Shown: piece by piece, positions 8,446 through 17,769 of the stretch
How the letters are laid out: the number at the start of each line of letters is the position of its first letter
Numbering within the stretch: the first letter of the stretch is position 1
Assembly: GCA_009778715.1 (NCBI GenBank)
Contig: WRFR01000003.1
Location: 1-64,000 of the forward strand
Source of the DNA: Coriobacteriia bacterium
Lineage (GTDB): Bacteria > Actinomycetota > Coriobacteriia > WRKU01 > WQUG01
Length of the DNA: 64,000 nucleotides
Reading direction: 5' to 3'
Notes under the pieces: model-generated
Seen by the model: the letters and a program-made list of their open reading frames with translations, nothing else
Told to the model about the DNA's origin: nothing
The model's database searches: none
Made by a program: the position numbers and the translations under genes

Positions 8446-10017
8446 TTACGCTAACGCCCGTGCCAAATCCTCCTCCGGCGTCGAGATCGGTGCGATCCCG
8501 AAGTTCTCGACCAGGAAATTCAGAATATTTGGCGAGACAAACGCGGGCAGGCTTGGGCCTAAGATAATGTTCTTTATGCCCAGGTAGAGCAGCGTAAGCA
8601 GGATCGCGACCGCCTTCTGCTCGTACCAGGAGATGACGAGCGTCAGCGGCAGGTCGTTAACGCCGCACTCAAAGGCTTCAGAGAGCGCGACTGCCACCCG
8701 TATTGCCGAGTAGGCGTCATTGCACTGCCCCATGTCCATGAGGCGCGGCAGGCCGCCGATCTCGCCGAGATCCAGGTCATTGAAGCGATACTTGCCACAG
8801 GCAAGCGTCAGGACGACCGTATCGGCCGGGGTCTGCTTGACGAACTCAGTGTAATAGTTGCGACCCGGCTTGGCCCCGTCGCAGCCACCTACCAGGAAAA
8901 AGTGCTTGATCGCGCCGCTCTTGACCGCGCCCACGACCGTGTCTGCCACGCCGAGCACCGTGCCGTGGCCAAAGCCCGTGAGGAGCTTCGTGCCCCCGTT
9001 GATGCCGTGACCCTGATACGTCTCCTTGTAGCCACCCAACTCGCGCGCTTTGGCGATGACCGGAGAGAAGTCCTTATCCGCAGCGATGTGCGTCATGCCC
9101 GGATACTGCACAACCGCCGTGGTAAAGATGCGATCAGCATAGCTGTCGCGCACCGGCATGATGCAGTTGGTCGTGAAAAGTACCGGCGCAGGCAAATCGA
9201 CGAACTCTTTCTGTTGGTTCTGCCAGGCTGTTCCGAAGTGGCCTTTGAACTGCGGATACTTCTTCAACTCGGGATACGCATGAGCAGGGAGCATCTCGCC
9301 GTGGGTATAGACACTGACGCCGGTACCCTCGGTCTGCTCCAGCAGGAGCTTCAAGTCATGCAAGTCATGGCCGGAGATCACGATAAACGGCCCCGGCTCT
9401 ATCTGCATCGAAACCTCAGTCGGCTCCGGCGTGCCATAGGTCTCCGTATTGGCACGATCGAGCAGCTCCATCGTAGCGTAGTTGGCCTTGCCGGTCTCAA
9501 GCGCGAGCGGAAGCAGTTCGTCCTGAGTTGCAGTGCTGTTGCCCACTGCAGCTAAGCCCTTCGCGAAAAACGCCATGACCTCATCGTCTGTGTAGCCGAG
9601 CTCCAACGCATGGTAGGCATAAGCAGAAATTCCCCGCAATCCCAGGAGAATGAGCGTTTTAAGGGTCCTGATATCCTCGTTTTCCAGCCAGAGGTTGGGA
9701 AGGACAAAATCTGCTGGCGCCGGAAGCCCGCAGAGCTTGGTATACACATCATGCACGCGCTCAATGAGCTTCGTGATGCTGGCATCATCGAAGTTCACGT
9801 TCGTCACAGTGGTAAACAACCCCTCCAGGAACAGTCGATGGGTATCCGCGGTCGGTTGGGCCTTGCCGGACTCGATCGCCTGGGCCAGGGTGATCAGGGC
9901 GCCTGTCAGTTGATCCTGCAAAAGTGCAGTCGCAGGTTTCTTGCCACAGACACCCGACGTATCGCAGCCAGTACCGTGGGCGGTTTGCTCACATTGAAAA
10001 CAGAACATATCGGACAT
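8446..10017 (-). CDS. hcp: Hybrid cluster protein / hydroxylamine reductase
   Basis: 523 aa. N-terminal cysteines C6, C9, C18 and C24 (CFQC, then x8-C-x5-C) form the class I type Fe-S motif usual in anaerobes. Family blocks GHDLHDLKLLLEQT, FTTNCIMP, GGCDGAKPGRNYYTEF and TLACGKYRFND are present, the last two carrying ligands of the hybrid Fe-S-O cluster. The protein reduces NO to N2O (and hydroxylamine in vitro) in the cytosol, defending against nitrosative stress. ATG 10017 follows a good AGGGAG. It sits directly upstream of nrfA and divergent from a Crp/Fnr regulator, which supports a nitrite/NO response module. Confidence 0.95.
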   Translation of the reverse strand: MSDMFCFQCEQTAHGTGCDTSGVCGKKPATALLQDQLTGALITLAQAIESGKAQPTADTHRLFLEGLFTTVTNVNFDDASITKLIERVHDVYTKLCGLPAPADFVLPNLWLENEDIRTLKTLILLGLRGISAYAYHALELGYTDDEVMAFFAKGLAAVGNSTATQDELLPLALETGKANYATMELLDRANTETYGTPEPTEVSMQIEPGPFIVISGHDLHDLKLLLEQTEGTGVSVYTHGEMLPAHAYPELKKYPQFKGHFGTAWQNQQKEFVDLPAPVLFTTNCIMPVRDSYADRIFTTAVVQYPGMTHIAADKDFSPVIAKARELGGYKETYQGHGINGGTKLLTGFGHGTVLGVADTVVGAVKSGAIKHFFLVGGCDGAKPGRNYYTEFVKQTPADTVVLTLACGKYRFNDLDLGEIGGLPRLMDMGQCNDAYSAIRVAVALSEAFECGVNDLPLTLVISWYEQKAVAILLTLLYLGIKNIILGPSLPAFVSPNILNFLVENFGIAPISTPEEDLARALA

Positions 10018-10038
10018 TTCATACTCCCTTTCTTTTGG

Positions 10039-10054
10039 ACGATAGTTCTATCGT
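10039..10054. promoter_or_regulatory. Candidate operator for hcp: perfect 7-2-7 palindrome
   Basis: ACGATAG-TT-CTATCGT, 22 bp upstream of the hcp start and within the divergent region shared with the Crp/Fnr-type regulator gene. Size and symmetry fit a Crp/Fnr dimer, though the sequence differs from the FNR consensus. Binding by the neighbouring regulator is an inference. Confidence 0.5.
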
Positions 10055-10123
10055 AAACGCCATCCATCAAATTGTCTGTTGTTTTTCAAACAAAATGGGG
10101 CACAGATGCGTCATAATAGGGAT

Positions 10124-10801
10124 ATGACAAAAACTGAGAACTATCACTTACTGATCCAACTCTCTCCCCTGTTCCGCGGGATCACCTCAGAGGAACTTGA
10201 GACACTGTTCTCCTGCCTTGATGTGCGCCACCGCAACTGTCGCAAGGGGAGCTATATCTTTTCTGCCGGGCAACATATCACCGACATAGGACTGCTCCTC
10301 TCTGGCCAACTTGACATCCTGCAGGATGATATCTGGGGCAATCGGCGTATCCTTGAGCGCGTGGCTCCTGGGGAAATGTTCGGCGCTGCGTTCTCCTGCG
10401 CCGCAATCGAGCGGATCCCGATCAGCGTCAAGGCGACTCAGCCCTCCGAGGTGCTGCTCTTTGACTATCGCAAGATGGTCACCACGTGCAGCTCTGCCTG
10501 CGAGTTTCACACTCAGTTGATATCGAACATGCTTCAACTGCTCTCGCGTAAGAGCATCGCCATGATGGAGAAAATCGGGAATATCACGCGCCACAGCACG
10601 CGGGAAAAAGTTCTGTCATTTTTATCACAGCAAGCGCAGCTGTGCCAGACTCAGAGCTTTGATATAGCTTTTAATCGCCAGGAACTGGCTGAATACCTGG
10701 CGGTCGATCGGAGCGCGCTTTCCACTGAGCTTGGTCGTCTGCGAGATGAAGGGGTGCTGCGGTTCTCTAAGAACCACTTTGAGCTTCTGAATCAGGCATA
10801 A
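10124..10801 (+). CDS. Crp/Fnr-family transcriptional regulator (HcpR-like position)
   Basis: 225 aa from ATG 10124 (AGGGAT close upstream; upstream ATGs at 10079 and 10106 are poorer). Residues about 15-125 form a cyclic-nucleotide-binding-like sensor barrel (GSYIFSAGQHITDIGLLLSG). A long dimer helix follows, then a Crp winged helix at the end (NRQELAEYLAVDRSALSTEL is the recognition helix-turn-helix). There is no N-terminal cysteine cluster of the FNR type, so it is not an iron-sulphur FNR. Related regulators next to hcp control NO detoxification genes, and this one probably controls hcp and perhaps nrfA. Its last 35 bp overlap the convergent glycosyltransferase gene. Confidence 0.85.
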   Translation: MTKTENYHLLIQLSPLFRGITSEELETLFSCLDVRHRNCRKGSYIFSAGQHITDIGLLLSGQLDILQDDIWGNRRILERVAPGEMFGAAFSCAAIERIPISVKATQPSEVLLFDYRKMVTTCSSACEFHTQLISNMLQLLSRKSIAMMEKIGNITRHSTREKVLSFLSQQAQLCQTQSFDIAFNRQELAEYLAVDRSALSTELGRLRDEGVLRFSKNHFELLNQA

Positions 10802-11708
10802 TTCCTGGGACGTTCGAAGAACGCACGTGTTCGACGAGCGCCGTGATGATATCGGCGTCAACAGCTGGATCAAACTTGCGCGCGAACATCTCTGAGCAGG
10901 ACGCCAGCTCTTCATAGTCACTCATACGCCAGGTATACGGGTTGCCCCGCTCCCAATCGATGCGGCGCGCAGCCGCAGCATGGTCATCATCAAGCTGGTT
11001 GCGATACAGCCGCTCACGAAAAGGAGAATTGTAGACAAGCGTCTGGACGAAGAACTCATCAGGAACAAACGCCCAACGACAATGCGTATGTACCCAGGAG
11101 CGCTGCCCGAGGATAAAGTGCACGCAATCATCGGTCAAGCTGAGCCACTGGGCGCCAGACTGAAGCTGGATATCCTCCTTCCTGAAACGATCCAGGCCAC
11201 GGTACCTTTGAAGCGCAAGTAAGAGGTTCTGGCTCCTCCGCCAGATGTTCATAGTGCGGCCAGCGCGATGTTGAAAAGGATAGTAGCAGCGTACCCGCTC
11301 TTCTTTTTGCCGATTGTCCTCAGGGGTCGTGAAGTGGATGAACTCCTTACCCTGTTTTGCAGAAAAGAAGGCATGTATCTCGTCGGCAGATTTGAGAGGG
11401 AGATCCTGGCCGGACAGGACATGATAGTAAGCATAGGGAGCGTCTTGCGCCTCAGCCGCAGCCTGGAACAAGCGCATCTCCGCCCGCACGAGTGAATAGT
11501 CTCCCCAGACTACTTTCTCAGGCTTGACCAGGGTAAGCTTTGAGTGTTTAACGCAGGGAGCAAAGTCCTGCTCGACGAAAGATCCGGCGCGGGGATCGAT
11601 ATGCAAGAAAAGGTCATTGCGCGCGTCATCAAGAGCTGAGAAGAGCGGCGCAAGCTCTTCGACCGGCCTGTGCGCGATGATCAGGTAAGCATGTTTAGCC
11701 TGCTGCAT
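10767..11708 (-). CDS. Branch-type (core-2/I-branching, GT14) glycosyltransferase
   Basis: 313 aa. The start KHAYLIIAHRPVEELAPLF, then NDLFLHIDPR, YYHVLSGQDLPLKS and FIHFTTPEDN match bacterial members of the beta-1,6-N-acetylglucosaminyltransferase family (PF02485). QWLSLTDDCVHFIL and FVPDEFFVQTL are further family blocks. It would transfer a sugar to a surface glycan in the cytosol; donor and acceptor cannot be told. It starts 6 bp after manC, so it is the third gene of an ahbD-manC-GT14 run. Confidence 0.82.
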   Translation of the reverse strand: MQQAKHAYLIIAHRPVEELAPLFSALDDARNDLFLHIDPRAGSFVEQDFAPCVKHSKLTLVKPEKVVWGDYSLVRAEMRLFQAAAEAQDAPYAYYHVLSGQDLPLKSADEIHAFFSAKQGKEFIHFTTPEDNRQKEERVRCYYPFQHRAGRTMNIWRRSQNLLLALQRYRGLDRFRKEDIQLQSGAQWLSLTDDCVHFILGQRSWVHTHCRWAFVPDEFFVQTLVYNSPFRERLYRNQLDDDHAAAARRIDWERGNPYTWRMSDYEELASCSEMFARKFDPAVDADIITALVEHVRSSNVPGIMPDSEAQSGS

Positions 11709-11714
11709 GGAGAC

Positions 11715-13181
11715 TTAAGTACGCTCGAAATCGTCGGAGTAGCGGATGATGTCGTCCTCACCCAGGTAGTCGCCTACCTGTATCTCGATGATATGAAGGT
11801 CACTGGCGCCGCGATTCTCCAGGCGATGTTTCGTGCCGACGGGGTTATAGACCGACTGGCCTGTCTCGACCTGTATCTCCGTATTGCCCTGCGTGACAAG
11901 CGCGGTCCCTTCGACGACCACCCAGTGCTCGCTACGCCGCTCATGGCTTTGCAGTGACAGGCGTGAGTCCGGCGTCACGACGATCTCTTTGACTTTGAAG
12001 CCCACGCCCTCTTCAACGATTTTCCACGTACCCCAGGGCCGCGCGCTGACCTTTGGCTCACGCAACTCGGGCGCATCCTGCTTTGAGAGCGCATTGACGA
12101 CCAGACGCACATCCTGCGCCCGATCACGGGGCGCCACCAAGGTCGCATCACTCGTGTCGACCACCAGCAGGTCTTTGACGCCCAGGGTTGCGACGAGACG
12201 CTCCGGGCTGTAGATGAGCGTGCCCTGGCTCTCGACCGCTATCCCATCACCGATGATCCGGTTGCCTGACACGTCAGGTTCTGCCAGATCCTCCAATGAC
12301 AGGAGCGAGCCCACATCTGACCAGTCCATCGTTGTCGGTACGACCGCTACGTGCGTGCTGTGTTCGAGCGCCGCATTGTCGAAGCTCACCTTGGGTAGTG
12401 TCTCAAATAGTTGATAGCTGGCGGAACTCAGACGCTCGGCCTCCGGTAGCGCCGCGATCTGGCGCGCGACTTCAACGATCCGTTCGTTGCCCGCCGCCGC
12501 CTCGGCGCCGGTCCCTTGCGCAGCCTCAAGCTCAGCGAGGATCACGCGCGCCTTGGCCACGAGCATACCGGAGTTCCAATAGTAGTTGCCCGCCGCAACG
12601 TAGCGTTGCGCGGTGTCAGCGTCGGGTTTTTCGACAAAAGCCTCAACGGGGCACGCAGTACCAACGGCGCCAACCACTGCTTTGATATAGCCATAGCCGG
12701 TCTCAGGCCGCGTGGGCACCAGACCGATCGTCACCAGTTGGTCGGTAGTCGTGGCAGCTTCGATCGCCACCGTCATGGTGCCGCGCCACGCCTTGCCACT
12801 GTCAACAAGCTGGTCGCTCGGCAGCATCATCACGATGCCATCCGGATCGCGCGCTTCAATGGTCGCTGCTGCAAGCGCCAAAGCCGGCGCGGTGTTGCGT
12901 GGTACGGGCTCAACAAGATAGTTAAGCGCCACATCTGCCAGCTGAGGTTGCGCCAGTAGGTGATTACGGATCTCATCAAGCAGTGTCACCCCCACTACGA
13001 TATCGATTGAGGGGGCCTCTGTGCCGATTATCATACGCGCGCGTTCGATCGTGCCACAGATCAACGAAGTCTCCCCAAAGACCGAAAGCATCTGCTTAGG
13101 AGACAGTTCACGCGAGAGCGGCCAGAAGCGCGTGCCGCTCCCGCCCGCCAGTATGACCGCATACACCTTACTGTCCGGCAA
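11715..13181 (-). CDS. manC: Mannose-1-phosphate guanylyltransferase / mannose-6-phosphate isomerase
   Basis: 488 aa, the length of the two-domain enzyme. The N-terminal nucleotidyltransferase carries AVILAGGSGTRFWPLSRELSPKQ and the pattern FVEKPDADTA; the C-terminal cupin isomerase carries RPWGTWKIVEEG, KEIVVTPDSRLSLQSHERRSEHWVV (cut here for length) and YNPVGTKHRLEN. It makes GDP-mannose. TTG 13181 is the likely start: it has GAGGAA upstream and overlaps the end of the radical SAM gene by 14 bp, implying translational coupling. Together with gmd and fcl in this window it completes synthesis of GDP-L-fucose for the polysaccharide locus. Confidence 0.92.
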   Translation of the reverse strand: MPDSKVYAVILAGGSGTRFWPLSRELSPKQMLSVFGETSLICGTIERARMIIGTEAPSIDIVVGVTLLDEIRNHLLAQPQLADVALNYLVEPVPRNTAPALALAAATIEARDPDGIVMMLPSDQLVDSGKAWRGTMTVAIEAATTTDQLVTIGLVPTRPETGYGYIKAVVGAVGTACPVEAFVEKPDADTAQRYVAAGNYYWNSGMLVAKARVILAELEAAQGTGAEAAAGNERIVEVARQIAALPEAERLSSASYQLFETLPKVSFDNAALEHSTHVAVVPTTMDWSDVGSLLSLEDLAEPDVSGNRIIGDGIAVESQGTLIYSPERLVATLGVKDLLVVDTSDATLVAPRDRAQDVRLVVNALSKQDAPELREPKVSARPWGTWKIVEEGVGFKVKEIVVTPDSRLSLQSHERRSEHWVVVEGTALVTQGNTEIQVETGQSVYNPVGTKHRLENRGASDLHIIEIQVGDYLGEDDIIRYSDDFERT

Positions 13182-14619
13182 GAAGGGTTCCTCGTTCCTC
13201 TATTTCGCGTGCCCGAGCCTCAGCCTTCTCCTCGATGACCTTTGCATGCTCTGCCGCCATCTCGGGCGTCCAACTGGGTGGCACATAGGCGCAGTAGGGT
13301 TCCTCTTCCATGTAATCGCCCGTCAGCGCGAGCGCGCGGGCGCGGCAACCACCGCACACGCCCTTGTACTCGCAGGCGCCGCACTTGCCCTCCAGCTTGC
13401 TGTAATCACGCAGATCATTGAAGACCTTCGAGTTTGTCCAGATCTCCGAATAAGGCTGCTCCTTGACATTACCCAGCTGCTGGTCAAAGTAACCGCAGGG
13501 CTGCACGTCACCAATGTGCGAGATGAAGCTAAAGGTGATGCCGCCCAGACAGCCGCGCGTCATCGCGTCCATGCCGTACTCCTCACGCGTGACCTTTTTG
13601 CCCTCGGCCTTGGCAAGCTGGCGGATGATGCGATAGTAATGCGGACTGTCAGTCGGCTTGAAGTGGAGCGGCGAGGTCTTCTGGCGCTCATAGGCCCAGG
13701 TCAAAGCCTTTTCATAGCCCTCGGGCGGCAGCTCAAGGTCCTCGATCTCACTGCCACGCCCCGTGGGCACTAACATGAAGATATGGAAGGCGTCCACACC
13801 CAGGCGCTCGGCCAGGTCATGGATCTCGGGGAGTTGCTCCGCATTGAGCTTTGTGACAGTCGTGTTGATCTGCACGCCAACACCCGTGGCCTTTGCACGC
13901 TTGATGCCCTCGATCGAGGCGTCGAACGCCCCCGGCTGGCGGCGAAACGCATCGTGCTCTTCAGCGGTCGCGAAGTCGATCGAGACCGAGATGCGCGGAA
14001 TGCCATGCTCAGCCAGCTTATGCGCGATCTCGTCAGTAATAAGCGTAGCGTTCGTACCGACCACCGGCATACAGCCCTTAACGTGGGCGTAGTCAATGAT
14101 CTCCCAAATGTCAGGACGCATGAGCGGCTCGCCACCCGTCAGGATGATGATCGGATTGCTGATGGTCGCGATGTCGTCGATGACCGCCTTGCATTGATCG
14201 AGAGAGAGCTCGCCGGGATAATGGCCAAACTCCGCCGCCGCGCGGCAGTGTACGCATCCCAGATTGCAGCTACGCGTGATCTCCCAGGCGATGATGCGCG
14301 GGGCCTTGACGCCGGGATGAGCCTCCTGGTAAGCCTGAGCCGCCGGGCCGCCGCCCGGCATGAAGCCCATCGAACGCGCGCCTCCGTGACGCTGCCGCTC
14401 GCCTGGGTGACCGCCTGGATGACCCGCAGGTGGCATGCCGCTTGGGTGTCCACCGGGATGTCCACCCGGGTGACTGCCAGCTGTTACCGGCTTGCCTCCA
14501 GCCAACGGAATACCGACCCCGACGGTCTCGCAACCACCGGCGCCGGTCGCCATCGCCTCAGCTATCTCCTGCTCGTCGACCTCGTCGACCTGATCGAACC
14601 CTGCATCGAACTCTGACAT
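13168..14619 (-). CDS. ahbD: AhbD-like haem b synthase (radical SAM/SPASM) with His-Gly-Pro-rich N-terminus
   Basis: 483 aa. The radical SAM motif is C118-x3-C122-x2-C125 within AWEITRSCNLGCVHCRAAAE, and GGEP is at 162-165. The SPASM end has C357, C375, C413, C416, C422, C425 and C443 in the arrangement GKCGACEYKGVCGGCRARA, typical of AhbD, which decarboxylates Fe-coproporphyrin III to haem b in the sirohaem-dependent pathway. Residues 48-79 are an extra segment of repeated GGHPG/GHPSG units with eight histidines, absent from the core family; it might bind metal (inference). hemB is the upstream neighbour and manC overlaps downstream. Another SPASM peptide-modifying role is possible but less likely in this haem context. 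Confidence 0.8.
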   Translation of the reverse strand: MSEFDAGFDQVDEVDEQEIAEAMATGAGGCETVGVGIPLAGGKPVTAGSHPGGHPGGHPSGMPPAGHPGGHPGERQRHGGARSMGFMPGGGPAAQAYQEAHPGVKAPRIIAWEITRSCNLGCVHCRAAAEFGHYPGELSLDQCKAVIDDIATISNPIIILTGGEPLMRPDIWEIIDYAHVKGCMPVVGTNATLITDEIAHKLAEHGIPRISVSIDFATAEEHDAFRRQPGAFDASIEGIKRAKATGVGVQINTTVTKLNAEQLPEIHDLAERLGVDAFHIFMLVPTGRGSEIEDLELPPEGYEKALTWAYERQKTSPLHFKPTDSPHYYRIIRQLAKAEGKKVTREEYGMDAMTRGCLGGITFSFISHIGDVQPCGYFDQQLGNVKEQPYSEIWTNSKVFNDLRDYSKLEGKCGACEYKGVCGGCRARALALTGDYMEEEPYCAYVPPSWTPEMAAEHAKVIEEKAEARAREIEERGTLLAGQ

Positions 14620-14647
14620 TCTTGGCTCCGTTTCTTATTCACTTCTC

Positions 14648-14712
14648 TGTCATTGCGGCCTCCGAGCCGCAATCCCTGTAGCTGAGATCCTCAGGTCAAG
14701 CCCGGGATGACA
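14648..14712. repeat. REP-like palindromic intergenic element
   Basis: Bounded by TGTCAT and ATGACA (14648-14653 and 14707-14712), containing a perfect TTGCGGC-CTCCGA-GCCGCAA hairpin (14653-14672). A related hairpin with ATTCCGGC/GCCGGAAT arms and the same CTCCGA loop in reverse sits at 59285-59306. It fills the gap between hemB and ahbD. Confidence 0.65.
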
Positions 14713-14729
14713 AAGTACCTGACCCTTTG

Positions 14730-15740
14730 TCATCTCTTATACCCGGCAACGCCGGCGTGCGCGGCTTCCCTCATCCAACGCGCGGCGTCCTTCGCGTGAT
14801 ACGTGATGATCATATCGGCACCCGCGCGCTTAAATCCTGTCAGAAGTTCAAGCACAATGCGCTTCTCATCAATCCAGCCACGCTGAGCCGCCGCCTTGAC
14901 CATGGCGTACTCGCCGCTCACGTTGTAGACGCAGGTCGGCATCGCAAAGGCCTCCTTCACGCGCCAAACGATATCCTGAAACGCCAGCGCAGGCTTGACC
15001 ATGACGATGTCAGCGCTTTCCTCGATGTCGAGCTCAGTTTCACGCAGTGCCTCGTCGCCATTGGCAGGATCCATCTGGTACTGGCTACGGTCTCCAAACT
15101 GTGGCGCAGAGTCGGCGGCCTCGCGGAAGGGCCCATACCAAGCGCTGCAGAACTTGGCGGAGTAGGCCATGATCGGCACATTCTCGTAACCCTCGTGGTC
15201 AAGCGCCGAGCGGATCGCCGCCACACGCCCATCCATCATGTCGGAAGGCGCGACCATGTCAGCGCCAGCTGCCGCGTGGCTCACGGCCTCCTGCGCGAGC
15301 AGCTCGAGCGTGACATCGTTTAAGACATAGTTATTCTCGTCAAGCACGCCACAGTGCCCATGGTCTGTGTATTCACACAAGCACACATCCGTGATGACGT
15401 AGAAATCCGGATCATGCTTTTTGATCGCGCGAATGGCCTCCTGCACGATGCCATGCTCAGCATAGCCCTCACTGCCCACAGCGTCCTTGTGCTCTGGCAG
15501 CCCGAAGAGGATTACCGCGCCGATGCCAAGTCCCTTGAGTTCATCGATCTCAGCTGGCAACTGATCAAGTGAGATCTGGAACTGCCCTGGCATACTGCTG
15601 ACCTCGTCGCGCAGACCAACGCCGGGCTTGACGAAGAGCGGATAGATGAAATCCTTGGAACTCAGTGTGTTTTCCCGCACCATCGCACGAATGATAGGGT
15701 TCAGGCGCAGACGACGCGGACGATATTCAGGATACTGCAT
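14730..15740 (-). CDS. hemB: Porphobilinogen synthase (5-aminolevulinate dehydratase)
   Basis: 336 aa from ATG 15740 (AAGGA upstream; a GTG at 15749 is in frame but sits on the ribosome site). Zinc-type cysteine motif [14 protein letters not shown]; Schiff-base lysines in [18 protein letters not shown] and MVKPAL; GGADMV-equivalent block [15 protein letters not shown]. It condenses two 5-aminolevulinates to porphobilinogen. A perfect TATAAT lies 45 bp upstream. It precedes ahbD on the same strand, separated by a palindromic element. Confidence 0.95.
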   Translation of the reverse strand: MQYPEYRPRRLRLNPIIRAMVRENTLSSKDFIYPLFVKPGVGLRDEVSSMPGQFQISLDQLPAEIDELKGLGIGAVILFGLPEHKDAVGSEGYAEHGIVQEAIRAIKKHDPDFYVITDVCLCEYTDHGHCGVLDENNYVLNDVTLELLAQEAVSHAAAGADMVAPSDMMDGRVAAIRSALDHEGYENVPIMAYSAKFCSAWYGPFREAADSAPQFGDRSQYQMDPANGDEALRETELDIEESADIVMVKPALAFQDIVWRVKEAFAMPTCVYNVSGEYAMVKAAAQRGWIDEKRIVLELLTGFKRAGADMIITYHAKDAARWMREAAHAGVAGYKR

Positions 15741-15784
15741 GACGGTCACTTCCTTGTGCGAGTAGATGTACTGACAATATATCC

Positions 15785-15790
15785 ATTATA
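15785..15790 (-). promoter_or_regulatory. -10 element upstream of hemB
   Basis: Perfect TATAAT on the minus strand (GCTATAATGG) 45 bp before the hemB ATG; the -35 region is weak. Confidence 0.45.
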
Positions 15791-15840
15791 GCGAGAGCTA
15801 CCACCGCTCACGCAGAACACTCACAGATATTTGTTCGAGC

Positions 15841-17769
15841 TTACTGCTTGCCAGAATTCGTCTGGACACTGGCGAGGTAATCCGCGATCGGAGGATAAAG
15901 CTCCGCGGCGGTTTTGCCGTTGAAGAACGGGCGCTTGACCTCGGCTGTTGCCCGCTGAATAGCGGGCGCAGATCCGCTGACCACCGCCAGATGTAATTGC
16001 TCGCCCAGTAATGCGGGCGTCACCGGGCCTGTGCTGGCAGCTTGATGAAGCAGCGTGGTAACTGCTGAAAAGTTCGCTGTGTCAGAAGTCTGAAGTGATT
16101 GCATCTGACTTAGTGCGTACTGGGCAAATTGAGTGAAGTTAGGCGTGAAGCCAGTGATATATCCCGGAGCCGTCTGCACAGCCTGGATCTGCTGATTGAG
16201 TTCTTGCTGGTTCGTCGAGAGGAGCAAGCGCATCTGAAGGAGGTAGCACTTGACCATCGGATCGCCCGATGCGGCCTGGTCAACGGACTCCAGCAGGGAA
16301 AGCCCCTGAGCGTCAGCTCCGCCGATGACGATTCCTGGCACGCGCGCCAGCGCGTACTGCTGGCGTGAGAAGAAGACTGCCAGCACCACAAGCGCTATAC
16401 AGCCAGCTACACGCGCAACGACCTTGGCTGCCGAGGGTAAGGCCAGCGCGTCCATCCCTGTCGCCTCCGGGCGCGCGCAGGCAAGGCCCGCCAAAGCCGC
16501 CCCTAACAGGCCACTGGCAAAATGCATCGGCGTCACAAAGAGCGAGAACAGCCAGGCCAGTGCCGCGATCATGCAAGCCGCACGCAGGTCAACGATACTC
16601 CCGGAAGGTCTGTCGCCTGAGGATGAAGTGTTTTCCTTTTTCTTGTGGCCAAACGTCAGGCCAGCTCCCCCTGCCGTGTCCCGCAACCAGAACCACCCGG
16701 CCGCAAGCAGCGCAAGCAGCCCGATCAGGCCCAGCCGTGTCATGATCTCCCAAGGAAGGCTATGAGGCGAGGGCGGGCTATACGCGAGAGGTTCCGTCCC
16801 GATCGTGGCAGTATTCCCATAGATCCAGGAACCAAGGTAGCGATATACGTTGAATCGAAAACCCGCCGGCCCAGAACCCGTCAGAGGCCGGGCAGCGGTC
16901 AAGGCCTCGGAGGCATAAGAGAACTCAATACGAGAGCGGATATTCTCGGAAGTCAGACTCGGCAGATCAGAACGCTTGACGACCAGTCCGCTCACCTGCG
17001 GCAGGAGCGCCGCAACTAACGCCAGGACCAGCAGACCGAGCGCAATGCGCCCACCTATCTGCACACCCTTGCAGAAGCGTCCCTCAGGCAGACCGAAGAG
17101 TTGGGGCCGCACCGCCGCGATCAACAACACTAACGCTCCAACTGAAAAGATTCCCAGCATTCCGTAGCTGATCGCCATGATCGCGACTGCGGCAGCCAAC
17201 GCCGCCACGAACCAAAGGATCACCGGCGCCCGTTTCGCAGCCGTGACCTGACCTGCTCTTCGCATCCCTCTCAAGTCCATCGTTGCAAGCCACAGGGCAA
17301 GCACAGGGATCGGGATAAACGCCGACACATTGTAGGCAGAAGAACCGAACACGTTGACCCAGGGAGTGAAAAAACGCTGATAGAAAGCAACCGCCAATAA
17401 CAGGAGCCCCACCACAGTAACTACACGCAGGGCTGTGCGCACCCAGCGACCCAGGCCAAGGCTTGCCGCCAGTAAGAAAATGGCAGGATAACACAACCAG
17501 AGATAACCTGGCATCTCCCCATACAGGTCATAAAGGAACTGCTGGACGGGAAAGGCGTTGGTCACCAGAGCAAGCAGGAAAGCCGCAGTCACCAGTCCTG
17601 CCGCCAAAACTGCCCCTTTAGCAGGCCGCCGCATCGGCAGCAGCTTTGCACAAGCGAGAGCTGCACAGACCAAGGTCGCCAAGAAAAAACATAGTTGGGC
17701 TTTCTCTACTGTGGGGATCTTGACGATGAGCCAGGCTCCTGGCGCCAAAAACGCAGCCAGCAAGAACAC
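15841..17769 (-). CDS. O-antigen ligase/polymerase-like integral membrane protein
   Basis: About 642 aa from GTG 17769; the frame stays open further upstream but into the cytochrome gene, and no ATG with a ribosome site lies in the gap, so the start is uncertain. Ten or more hydrophobic helices fill residues 1 to about 440. A Wzy_C-like segment is visible: NIRSRIEFSYASEALTAA, PLTGSGPAGFRF, SPPSPHSLPWEIMTRLGLIG. The C-terminal 170 residues are soluble and helical (TPR-like by feel), ending NSGKQ. Such proteins join or polymerise lipid-linked glycans at the outer face. Last gene after the multihaem cytochromes; whether it glycosylates them or serves the sugar locus is unknown. Confidence 0.65.
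   Translation of the reverse strand: MFLLAAFLAPGAWLIVKIPTVEKAQLCFFLATLVCAALACAKLLPMRRPAKGAVLAAGLVTAAFLLALVTNAFPVQQFLYDLYGEMPGYLWLCYPAIFLLAASLGLGRWVRTALRVVTVVGLLLLAVAFYQRFFTPWVNVFGSSAYNVSAFIPIPVLALWLATMDLRGMRRAGQVTAAKRAPVILWFVAALAAAVAIMAISYGMLGIFSVGALVLLIAAVRPQLFGLPEGRFCKGVQIGGRIALGLLVLALVAALLPQVSGLVVKRSDLPSLTSENIRSRIEFSYASEALTAARPLTGSGPAGFRFNVYRYLGSWIYGNTATIGTEPLAYSPPSPHSLPWEIMTRLGLIGLLALLAAGWFWLRDTAGGAGLTFGHKKKENTSSSGDRPSGSIVDLRAACMIAALAWLFSLFVTPMHFASGLLGAALAGLACARPEATGMDALALPSAAKVVARVAGCIALVVLAVFFSRQQYALARVPGIVIGGADAQGLSLLESVDQAASGDPMVKCYLLQMRLLLSTNQQELNQQIQAVQTAPGYITGFTPNFTQFAQYALSQMQSLQTSDTANFSAVTTLLHQAASTGPVTPALLGEQLHLAVVSGSAPAIQRATAEVKRPFFNGKTAAELYPPIADYLASVQTNSGKQ

Noticed and set aside
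13783-14616. 277-codon plus-strand open frame opposite the radical SAM gene
   Set aside because: Antisense shadow created by the repetitive GGH/HPG codons and GC-rich third positions.
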